From assembly GCF_004364245.1 (NCBI RefSeq), contig NZ_SOAV01000018.1, positions 62,001-126,000 on the forward strand: DNA of 64,000 bases, read 5' to 3'. Source of the DNA: Streptomyces sp. BK208. GTDB taxonomy: Bacteria; Actinomycetota; Actinomycetes; Streptomycetales; Streptomycetaceae. The position numbers were made by a program, and so were the translations under genes. Position 1 is the first letter of the stretch. Each line of letters begins with the position of its first letter. The notes beneath the pieces were generated by a model, which was not told where the DNA came from, made no database searches, and worked only from the letters and a program-made list of their open reading frames with translations. This document shows, in pieces, positions 41,106-51,878 of the stretch.

Positions 41106-41606
41106 ATGGGCATGAAGGCCAAGATCGCGCTGGGTGCCGTGGTGGGGATCGCCGTCATCGGCGCGGTGTCCGCGAACGCGGGCGACGGGGACGGTGACAC
41201 CGGGAGCGGGAGCCGGACCTCCGCAGGCGCGGGCGAGAAGGCGGGCGGCGCGAAGACGGACGGCGACGCGAAGACGGACGGCGCCTCCGACGCGAAGCCC
41301 GCCGAGGACAAGGCCGTCGAGAAGGCCTCCCAGGCCGAGCAGTTCAAGACGTTCGTCAAGAAGAACGGCTCGGCCAACGAGCAGGACGCCGTCTCCCACG
41401 TGACCAAGGTGCAGGGCGCCGACGAGCAGAACGACATCCTCGACGCCGCCGACGTCTACACCGACTTCACCGGCGGCATCATGGGCGAGGGCAGCGGGCC
41501 GGCCAAGCTCATCGCCTCCGCGTTCGCCGACTGGAAGGACAGCGAGAACGGCCTGGTCACCATCTACGACGCCGACGGCGAGCTGCTCGGCAACGGCCAG
41601 TTCTGA
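41106..41606 (+). CDS. secreted or membrane-anchored hypothetical protein
   Basis: 166 aa. N-terminal hydrophobic segment (AKIALGAVVGIAVIGAVSANA) with AxA near residue 25, so exported and possibly cleaved. A Gly/Asp/Lys-rich linker (TDGDAKTDGASDAKPAEDK) follows, then a compact C-terminal domain (EQFKTFVKKNGSANEQDAVSHVTKVQGADEQNDI...VTIYDADGELLG). ATG 41106 with GGGAGAGGA upstream. No known family recognised. Divergent from the HTH-methylase gene. Confidence 0.8.
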   Translation: MGMKAKIALGAVVGIAVIGAVSANAGDGDGDTGSGSRTSAGAGEKAGGAKTDGDAKTDGASDAKPAEDKAVEKASQAEQFKTFVKKNGSANEQDAVSHVTKVQGADEQNDILDAADVYTDFTGGIMGEGSGPAKLIASAFADWKDSENGLVTIYDADGELLGNGQF

Positions 41607-41639
41607 CGGCGGACGGCGAGCGGAGGGGCGGTGCGGCCG

Positions 41640-42416
41640 TCAGCCCCCGCACTGCTCGGACATCGCCGCCTTGTCGGCCTTCGTCACCGCCAGTTCGTAC
41701 TTGGCCGCGACCTGGGCGAACCGCACCGCGTACGCGCAGCGCACCGGCTTGCTGGGCGGCAGCCAGGAGGCCGGCCCGGAGTCGCGTTTGGCGGAGTTGG
41801 CGCGACCCTCGACGGGGAGCAGGTTGAGCGGGTCGTTGGCCAGTTGCTCGCGCTTGCCCTCCGGCCACCGCGAGGAGCCCATCTGCCAGCTGTACGACAG
41901 CGGCACGACGTGGTCGATCTGGACCTCGCTCGCCTTCTGCTTGCGCCACTCGATGCTCGTCCCGGTGTACGGGTCGTCCAGCGTCATGGCGATGACCACG
42001 CAGTTGGAGCCGGACCGGAAGCGCACCTCCTGGCCGTCGCGCTTGAGCAGGTCGTTGCGGGTGTCGCAGCCGTTGCGGGCGAGCGGGACGCCGTCGGCGG
42101 TGTCCATCCAGGCGTAACCGAACTCGTCGCGGTCGTACCCCGTCTTCGGTCCGCGCCCCTTGGTCGCCAGGCCGTCGATCAGTTTGCGGGCCTCGGCCCG
42201 CGGGCTGCCGCCCGTGACCGGGGCGAGGCCCGGTTCGGTGCCGTCCGGGTTGCCCAGCGGGCTGACGGCGTGGCCCGCGGCGGGGGCCTCGGCGCCACCG
42301 CCGCCCGAGGCCGGGGTGTCGCCGCCCGTCTCCAGGCCTTCGCAGCCGGTCACCAGCGCCAGGGCGAGTGCCGCACCCGCGGCCCATCCGGTACGGATCC
42401 TGCTGTGCCGCCTCAT
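41640..42416 (-). CDS. secreted lipoprotein HNH nuclease (DUF1524/GmrSD C-terminal type)
   Basis: 258 aa. Lipoprotein signal: MRRHSRIRTGW, hydrophobic core, lipobox LVTGC. After a Gly/Ala-rich linker comes a DUF1524-type HNH domain: FGYAWMDTADGVPLARNGCDTRNDLLKRDG, then VQIDHVVPLSYSWQMGSSRW with the catalytic DH, and ANDPLNLLPVEGRANSAKRDSGPASW with the supporting Asn residues. Membrane-anchored extracellular DNase activity is predicted. Start: ATG 42416 with GGGGAGGG upstream. Convergent with the 41106 gene. Confidence 0.9.
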   Translation of the reverse strand: MRRHSRIRTGWAAGAALALALVTGCEGLETGGDTPASGGGGAEAPAAGHAVSPLGNPDGTEPGLAPVTGGSPRAEARKLIDGLATKGRGPKTGYDRDEFGYAWMDTADGVPLARNGCDTRNDLLKRDGQEVRFRSGSNCVVIAMTLDDPYTGTSIEWRKQKASEVQIDHVVPLSYSWQMGSSRWPEGKREQLANDPLNLLPVEGRANSAKRDSGPASWLPPSKPVRCAYAVRFAQVAAKYELAVTKADKAAMSEQCGG

Positions 42417-42562
42417 GTGCGCCCTCCCCTGGCCGTTCGCGACCACCACCGTAGCGAGGGAGCGGTGCGCACCATAGCGGGCCTTATTCGGACGACAGTG
42501 GGCACTCGGTACATATCTGTCGTACGGTCGACAGTGAGTCACGTCTCGGAAGGAGCTCCTGC

Positions 42563-42757
42563 ATGGGCATCCTCGACAAGATGAAGAGCATGGCCGGCAA
42601 GGACAAGGACAAGTCCCGGAAGATGTCCGACGCCGCCGAGCGCCAGGTCAACCAGAGGACCGGCGGCAAGTACGAGAAGCAGGTCGACGCCGCGCAGCAG
42701 CAGGCCGAGGGCAAGCTCGGCTTCGGACGCGACCAGGGCGGCGGCCGGGAGCACTAG
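42563..42757 (+). CDS. MT0933-like antitoxin-family small protein
   Basis: 64 aa, highly charged: MGILDKMKSMAGKDKDKSRKM, then ERQVNQRTGGKYEKQVDAAQQQAEGKLG. It fits the MT0933/Rv0909-type antitoxin family, but no toxin gene follows; a terminator does. ATG 42563 with AAGGAG upstream. It may serve a different role from a classical antitoxin in streptomycetes. Confidence 0.8.
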   Translation: MGILDKMKSMAGKDKDKSRKMSDAAERQVNQRTGGKYEKQVDAAQQQAEGKLGFGRDQGGGREH

Positions 42758-42780
42758 CCGCTTCCCGCGACCTGACACGT

Positions 42781-42818
42781 CGAAGCCGTCCACGGGGACC
42801 ACCCCGTGGACGGCTTCG
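42781..42818. terminator. strong bidirectional hairpin between the small protein gene and mfd
   Basis: Seventeen-base perfect stem: CGAAGCCGTCCACGGGG (42781-42797) with CCCCGTGGACGGCTTCG (42802-42818), loop ACCA. No T-run on either side. Confidence 0.92.
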
Positions 42819-42866
42819 TCGGCGGCTGGACCGCGTCTTCGGCGTCCGCGACGTCCGGTGCGGGCG

Positions 42867-46421
<3,555 letters not shown>

Positions 46422-46512
46422 TCGGGGCGCTTTCGGTGCGGGGGTGTACAACACGACGGGCCCGACGCGCGCTGCGGGCCGGGGTGTCTCCAGCGTACGT
46501 CTCCCCGACCGG

Positions 46513-46592
46513 GTGCGTCGGGGCCTGTGGACGACGCCGGGTGCGTGGTGCGTCGGGGCCTGTGGACGACGCCGGGTGCGTGGTGCGCCGCG
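46513..46592. repeat. 35-bp tandem repeat upstream of mfd
   Basis: Two exact copies of GTGCGTCGGGGCCTGTGGAC plus GACGCCGGGTGCGTG (46513-46547, 46548-46582) and the start of a third. They lie in the 350-base gap between mfd and the convergent end of the second ABC operon, which holds no gene otherwise. Confidence 0.88.
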
Positions 46593-46688
46593 TCGCGGTG
46601 GCCGTACCAGGGGGCTCCCGCCCCCTGGACCCCGGGCCTGTGCCCACCCACCACCCGTCTCGGTGGGACAGAAAGTCCCCACAAAAGA

Positions 46689-46729
46689 GGCCCGGCGCCT
46701 CCGTCCCCTTGGGACTTCGGCGCCGGGCC
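46689..46729 (-). terminator. terminator of the second ABC operon
   Basis: GGCCCGGCGCC (46689-46699) pairs with GGCGCCGGGCC (46719-46729). On the minus strand it is followed by CTCTTTTG (A-run at plus 46683-46686). Confidence 0.88.
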
Positions 46730-46771
46730 CTCCTCCGCAACCCCCGTGTGCGGTGGCTGTGGCGAGGGGTG

Positions 46772-49336
46772 TTACTCCGTCGCGATGGCGTTCAGGACGT
46801 TCATGCGGCCCGCCCGGAAGGCCGGGACCAGGGCGGCGAACAGGCCCACGAAGGCCGAGCCGATGAACACTCCGATGATCGTCGGCCAGGGAATGTCCAG
46901 GACCTTCAGGCCTTCCAGGGCGAGCAGCTTCTGCGCCGTGGCACCCCAGCCCATGCCCAGGCCCAGACCGAGCAGCGCACCGAAGAGGGCGATGACCACG
47001 GACTCCATGCGGATCATGCGGCGCAGCTGGCGGCGGGAGAGGCCGATCGCCCGCATCAGGCCGATCTCGCGGGTCCGCTCGACCACCGACAGCGCCAGGG
47101 TGTTCACCACACCGAGGACGGCGACGATGATCGCCAGGGCGAGCAGGCCGTACACCATGTTCAGCAGCTGGCCGATCTGGTCCTTCAGCTCCTGCTTGTA
47201 GTCCGTCTGGTCGGCCACCTTGTACTGCGGGTAGGCGTCCAGCGACTTCTTCAGCGCCGCGTAGGCCTGGTCGGACCGGCCGTCCTTCGCCTTGGCGAAC
47301 ATGATCATGTTCGGCGGGACGTTCGCCGCGGGCAGGTACTTCTCCATCGTGGCGATGCTGATGTACCGGGCGCCCTGGTCGATGGCCACGTCGTCGCTGG
47401 TGATCGCGGCGACCTCGAGCTTCGCGGTGTCGCCCCCCTTGAAGGCGACGGTGACGGTGTCGCCGACGTGCACGCCGTGCTTCTCGGCGTAGTCCGAGCC
47501 GACCGACATGGCGTCGGTGCCGTAGGCGGCGGACAGCTCGCCCTCCGTCGTCTCGCGGCGCACGTCCTCGGCGTAGGTGGGGTCGGCGGCGGTGAGGCCG
47601 TCGTCGTCCGTCTTGCCGTCGGGCGAGGTCAGCGTGGCGTCGAGCACCTTGTAGCGGGTGACGTGCTCCAGTTCGGGCGTGCTGGTCATGGCCTTCTCGG
47701 CCTGCGGCACGATCCGCTGGTTGCCCTGGACGATGAAGTCCGCGCCGACCGTCTTGTCCAGCTCGCCGGTGGCGGAGGCCACCATGGAGGAGCCGACGAC
47801 GGACAGGCAGGCCACCAGCGCGAGGCCGATCATCAGGGCGGCGCCGGTGGCGCCGGTGCGGCGCGGGTTGCGCAGGGCGTTGCGCTCGGCCAGCCGGCCC
47901 ACCGGACCGAAGGCCCGCAGCAGCACCGCGCTGATCACCCGCACCACGACCCCGGCCAGCAGCGGGCCGATGACCACGAAGCCGATGAGGGAGAGCACGA
48001 TGCCCGCGCCGAGCATCATGGAGCCGTCGCTCGCCTTGTCGGCGGAGGCGGCCGTGAGCAGGGCGGCCACGCCGGCGCCGGTGAGCACCAGGCCGATCAG
48101 GCCGCGTATCCAGCCGGCCTTGCCGTCGGCCGGCGTGCCGGCGTCGCGCAGGGCGGCCATCGGGGAGATCTTCCCGGCCCGGCGGGCCGGCAGGTAGGCG
48201 GCCAGGACGGTGACGACGACGCCGAGGACCAGGCCGACCACGGGGGTCGCCGTCTTGATGGTCAGGTCGTCGGTGGACAGGTTCATGCCCGCCGCCGACA
48301 TCAGCTTCATCAGCCCGACGGCGATGCCGACACCGGCCGCGACACCGAGGACCGATCCCACGACGCCGAGCAGGAGGGCCTCGACCAGCACCGAGCGGTT
48401 GACCTGCCGGCGGGAGGAGCCGATGGCCCGCATCAGGCCGATCTCGCGGGTGCGCTGGGCGACCAGCATGGAGAAGGTGTTGATGATCAGGAAGATGCCG
48501 ACCAGGAACGCGATCCCGGCGAAGCCGAGCATGGCGTACTTGATGACGTTCATGAACTCGCCGACGTCCTCGCGGCCCTCGTCGGACGCCTCCTTGGCCG
48601 TCTGGATCTTGAACGTGCCGCCCAGGGCTGCCGAGACGTTCCGCTTGAGCTGCGCGTCGGTCACACCGGACGCGGCGGTGACGTTGAACTGGCTGAACCG
48701 GTCCGCCCCGCCGAGCAGTTCACGCTGGGCGGTGGGGGTGTCGAAGTAGACGACCGCGGCACCGGGGTTGGTGACGGTGAAGGACGCGATACCGACGATC
48801 TTCGCCTTGAAGTCACCGGTCTGCGCGATGGTGCGCAGCTCGTCGCCGATCTTCAGGTCGTGCTTGTCGGCCGTGCCGGAGTCGACCATCGTCTCGGTGG
48901 GGCCGCGCGGGGCGTGTCCCGAGGTGATCTCCATGGACCGCAGGTCGTTCCTGGTCCAGTTCCCGGCGAGGGTGGGGGCGCCGCTGGTGGCGCCCACGTT
49001 GTCGTTGTCGGCGTTGACGACGGTCACGTTCATCGAGACGACCGCGCCCTCGACGGACTCCACACCGTCCACCGAGCGGATCTTCTCCAGCGTGGACGCC
49101 GGCAGCGACTCGGGCACCCCGTTCTGCGGGGTGTCCTCGGCCTTGGCGTCCTTCGGGGAGACCGTCACGTCGGACGAGGTGACGGCGAAGAGCTTGTCGA
49201 AGGTGGTGTTCATCGTGTCGGTGAACACCAGGGTGCCGCACACGAACGCCACCGACAGCAGCACCGCCACCGCGGAGAGCGCCATGCGGCCCTTGTGGGC
49301 GAAGAAGTTGCGCATCGAGGTCTTCACGACGGTCAT
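46772..49336 (-). CDS. FtsX/MacB-family ABC permease (second copy)
   Basis: 854 aa. Same architecture as the permease at 20391-22922: N-terminal helix (RMALSAVAVLLSVAFVCGTLVF), a large extracytoplasmic domain, then FtsX core 1 (FAGIAFLVGIFLIINTFSMLVAQRTREIGLMRAIGSSRRQVNR). A central four-helix block and second extracytoplasmic domain precede FtsX core 2 (ALAIIVAVLGVVNTLALSVVERTREIGLMRAIGLSRRQLRRM). The ATG at 49336 overlaps the stop of its ATPase by four bases. Substrate unknown; a lipid or peptide exporter is usual for this class. Confidence 0.93.
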   Translation of the reverse strand: MTVVKTSMRNFFAHKGRMALSAVAVLLSVAFVCGTLVFTDTMNTTFDKLFAVTSSDVTVSPKDAKAEDTPQNGVPESLPASTLEKIRSVDGVESVEGAVVSMNVTVVNADNDNVGATSGAPTLAGNWTRNDLRSMEITSGHAPRGPTETMVDSGTADKHDLKIGDELRTIAQTGDFKAKIVGIASFTVTNPGAAVVYFDTPTAQRELLGGADRFSQFNVTAASGVTDAQLKRNVSAALGGTFKIQTAKEASDEGREDVGEFMNVIKYAMLGFAGIAFLVGIFLIINTFSMLVAQRTREIGLMRAIGSSRRQVNRSVLVEALLLGVVGSVLGVAAGVGIAVGLMKLMSAAGMNLSTDDLTIKTATPVVGLVLGVVVTVLAAYLPARRAGKISPMAALRDAGTPADGKAGWIRGLIGLVLTGAGVAALLTAASADKASDGSMMLGAGIVLSLIGFVVIGPLLAGVVVRVISAVLLRAFGPVGRLAERNALRNPRRTGATGAALMIGLALVACLSVVGSSMVASATGELDKTVGADFIVQGNQRIVPQAEKAMTSTPELEHVTRYKVLDATLTSPDGKTDDDGLTAADPTYAEDVRRETTEGELSAAYGTDAMSVGSDYAEKHGVHVGDTVTVAFKGGDTAKLEVAAITSDDVAIDQGARYISIATMEKYLPAANVPPNMIMFAKAKDGRSDQAYAALKKSLDAYPQYKVADQTDYKQELKDQIGQLLNMVYGLLALAIIVAVLGVVNTLALSVVERTREIGLMRAIGLSRRQLRRMIRMESVVIALFGALLGLGLGMGWGATAQKLLALEGLKVLDIPWPTIIGVFIGSAFVGLFAALVPAFRAGRMNVLNAIATE

Positions 49337-50121
49337 GACGTGCGCCCCCGGGCGTCGAAGTCCTTCATCCGGTCGAGCACGGCTTCGGCGGTGGGCTGGT
49401 ACATCTCGTCCACGATCCGGCCGTCGGCGAGGTACAGCACCCGGTCCGCGTAGCTGGCGGCCACCGGGTCGTGGGTGACCATGACGATGGTCTGGCCCAG
49501 TTCGGTGACCGACCGGCGCAGGAAGCCGAGCACCTCGGCGCCGGCGCGCGAGTCGAGGTTCCCGGTCGGCTCGTCCCCGAAGATGATCTCGGGCCGGGCG
49601 GCCAGGGCCCGGGCGACGGCGACGCGCTGCTGCTGGCCGCCGGAGAGCTGGGTGGGCCGGTGCTTGAGCCGTCCGGCGAGCCCGACGGTCTCCACGACCC
49701 TCTCCAGCCACGCGCGGTCGTACTTGCGCCCCGCGATGTCCATGGGCAGCGTGATGTTCTCGATCGCGTTGAGCGTCGGGAGCAGGTTGAACGCCTGGAA
49801 GATGAAGCCGATCCGGTCCCGGCGCAGCTGCGTGAGCTTCTTGTCCTTCAGACCGGTGATCTCGGTCTCGTCGAGGTAGATCTGCCCGCCGGTGACGGTG
49901 TCCAGGCCCGCCAGGCAGTGCATCAGCGTGGACTTGCCGGAACCCGAAGGGCCCATGATCGCGGTGAACTGCCCCCGGGCTATGTCCACGTCCACGTGGT
50001 CCAGCGCGACCACCCGGGTCTCGCCCGACCCGTAGGCCTTCACGACCTGCCGCGCTCGCGCCGCAACGGCCGTCCGCCCTCCGGTGCCCCCGTGCGTGGG
50101 AATACGTACGGCCGATGTCAT
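49333..50121 (-). CDS. ABC transporter ATP-binding protein (second copy)
   Basis: 262 aa. Walker A GPSGSGKST, FIFQAFNLLPTLNAIENITLPMDIAGR region, signature LSGGQQQRVAVARAL, Walker B IIFGDEPTGNLDS, H-loop VTHDPV. Nearly all key blocks equal those of the ATPase at 19548-20345, and both end with a RGRTS-type tail (DRMKDFDARGRTS versus DRMKRFDAKGRTS). They are therefore recent or strongly conserved paralogues. First gene of a leftward operon with the permease. Confidence 0.95.
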   Translation of the reverse strand: MTSAVRIPTHGGTGGRTAVAARARQVVKAYGSGETRVVALDHVDVDIARGQFTAIMGPSGSGKSTLMHCLAGLDTVTGGQIYLDETEITGLKDKKLTQLRRDRIGFIFQAFNLLPTLNAIENITLPMDIAGRKYDRAWLERVVETVGLAGRLKHRPTQLSGGQQQRVAVARALAARPEIIFGDEPTGNLDSRAGAEVLGFLRRSVTELGQTIVMVTHDPVAASYADRVLYLADGRIVDEMYQPTAEAVLDRMKDFDARGRTS

Positions 50122-50670
50122 GTCAAGTCTCCTATGTCGGTCATCGAGTGAGCCGCCGGTGCCGCGACCGTGGTGCGTGTGTGGCTTCGCCGGTGTGACG
50201 TCGTGCGGGTGCGGCCTGGTCGGTGCCGCGTGTGCGCCGTGCCGCCGTCTCGAAAGAGTCTGGCCGGAACGGAGGTCGTCCGCGCTGGTGTTCAGCGCAG
50301 TCTTCTGCTGAGGAAAACCCCACCCCCGTTGTTCCGGTTCACCGCCCCCCAGCGGCGTAAAGCCAGACTAAGGACGCCACCGGGCCCCTCTCGTCCTCCG
50401 TCGGTACGAACCCTCCCCGAGCCGTAGTACGGAGGTACCCCTAGGGGCAGTCCACCCGTCGGTGGACCCGCCTGGGGGTCGCTCTCCACCCGCAGACGCA
50501 ACGAGCCTCCACCCTGCCGCCGCGTCAGGGGCAAGGGGGAGCCGCGGACTCACCCCGGGGACACCCCGAGGTCACCCCGAGAACAGCCCGGACCCACCCC
50601 GAGAACAACCCGACGCCCGCCCCCGGCTCCACCCGCCCCACCACCGGGCCCGGGGTGGGCCCGGAGTCAG
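50122..50670. other. upstream region of the second ABC operon, no gene
   Basis: No supported ORF. It holds a perfect palindrome CCCCTAGGGG (50438-50447) beside GTACGGAGGTACC, plausible operator material for the leftward operon about 310 bases away. The part from 50545 on is a degenerate CCCCGAGAACAGCCCGG-like repeat running into the 22-bp array. Confidence 0.5.
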
Positions 50671-50802
50671 CCCGGCATCGGTCCGGGGTCTCCCCGGCAT
50701 CGGCCCGGGGTCTCCCCGGCATCGGTCCGGGACCGGCCCGGCACGTCGGCCCGGGATCGACCCGACGTCGGTCCGGGATCGGCCCGGCGTCGGTCCGGGG
50801 GG
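50671..50802. repeat. 22-bp tandem repeat array, about six copies
   Basis: Units start at 50671, 50693, 50715, 50737, 50761 and 50783, with consensus CCCGGCATCGGTCCGGGGTC plus TC. The first two copies differ by one base and later ones drift. The array ends exactly at the stop codon of the coiled-coil gene at 50803. Confidence 0.85.
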
Positions 50803-51702
50803 TCAGTCCACCATCCGGCCGGTCAGCGAACTCAGGTTGCTGCGCACCGAGTCCATGTGGGCCTGCAGTTCGTCCCACCGCTCCCCGTGCTCGCGCAGCA
50901 CGCGTTCCGTGTCCCGGGCGACGGCCTCCTGACGCACCCGTGCCTCGGCCACCACCTCGGCCGCCCGCGCCCGGGCCTCCTCCTGACGCCGCTCCGCCGC
51001 CTCCCGTGCGTCGGCCAGCTCACGCTCGGCCTCGCGCACCCCCTGTTCGGCCCGTGCCACCGACTCCGCGTGGTCGGCGTCCAGGGCCCGCGCGCGCTCC
51101 TCCCCGGCCCGCTCGGCGGCGGCCCACCGCTCGGCGAGCTCCCTGCTCTGCTCGGCGGCCGTCGCGGTGGCGCGCCGGCGCATCTCGCGCAGCGCCGCCA
51201 GCGACTCCCCGCGCCCCGCCTTCACCTCGCGCCGCGCCCGGATCCGCACCTCGTCGGCCTCCGCCCGCGCCGCGAGCAGCAACTGCCCGGCCCGCTCGTC
51301 GGCCTCCGCGCGCAGGGCGTCGGCGTGCGCCCGGGCCGCCTCCCGCACCTCGGCCGCGTACGCCCGCGCGTCCTCCAGCATCCCCCGAGCGGCGTCACGC
51401 GCCCGCTCGCGGACCGCCGCGGCCTCCTCCTCGACCAGCCGGAACAGGTCCCGCGCCTGCTCACCCAGCACCTCGTAGTCCTGCGGGGCGAGCTGCTCGA
51501 CCACCTCCTCCAGGTCCCCCAGGTCCTCCTCCATCTCCCTGGCCAGCACGGTGAGCCGGGCGGCCCGCTCCCAGGCCGCGTCACGCTCCTCGGAGAGGGC
51601 AGCGGCGTACGCCTCCACCTCCTCGGGACGGTAGCCGCGCGCGAGCCCGCGTACGGTCACGAAGCCGTGGGGAGACGCCGATGCACCGTTCATGCCCATC
51701 AC
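50803..51702 (-). CDS. DivIVA-like coiled-coil protein ('cellulose-binding' family)
   Basis: 299 aa. N-terminal DivIVA-like motif FVTVRGLARGYRPEEVEAYAAALSEER, then an uninterrupted Ala/Glu/Arg coiled coil to near the C-terminus (EEEAAAVRERARDAARGMLEDARAYAAEVREAARAHADAL, in the style of Scy/FilP-type filament proteins). It ends LTGRMVD. Start: GTG 51702 with GGAGG eight bases upstream; ATGs follow within three codons. The role is probably structural: cytoskeletal scaffolding at hyphal tips or cell poles. The short name 'cellulose-binding' used for homologues is historical. Confidence 0.85.
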   Translation of the reverse strand: MMGMNGASASPHGFVTVRGLARGYRPEEVEAYAAALSEERDAAWERAARLTVLAREMEEDLGDLEEVVEQLAPQDYEVLGEQARDLFRLVEEEAAAVRERARDAARGMLEDARAYAAEVREAARAHADALRAEADERAGQLLLAARAEADEVRIRARREVKAGRGESLAALREMRRRATATAAEQSRELAERWAAAERAGEERARALDADHAESVARAEQGVREAERELADAREAAERRQEEARARAAEVVAEARVRQEAVARDTERVLREHGERWDELQAHMDSVRSNLSSLTGRMVD

Positions 51703-51807
51703 CCCTGCACCCTCCGCTCACCCAGCGGTGAACCTGCCGCATCACATGGACCCGACCGACTCTATGGATCGGACGTAAACCCACATAACCCGACACACCG
51801 CACACAA

Positions 51808-51853
51808 ACGGGCGGGGCCCGGCCGACCCACAGGTCGACCGGGCCCCGCCCGT
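51808..51853 (-). terminator. terminator downstream of the deaminase/SUKH-4 gene
   Basis: Fifteen-base stem ACGGGCGGGGCCCGG (51808-51822) with CCGGGCCCCGCCCGT (51839-51853), with GACC/GGTC inside; TTTGTG follows on the minus strand. Confidence 0.88.
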
Positions 51854-51878
51854 CGGACACGTCAGCGACGCGAGCGCC

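Noticed and set aside
46436..49453. Long plus-strand frame opposite the second ABC permease
   Set aside because: His/Gly/Asp-rich shadow with no domain; the FtsX permease is clear on the minus strand.
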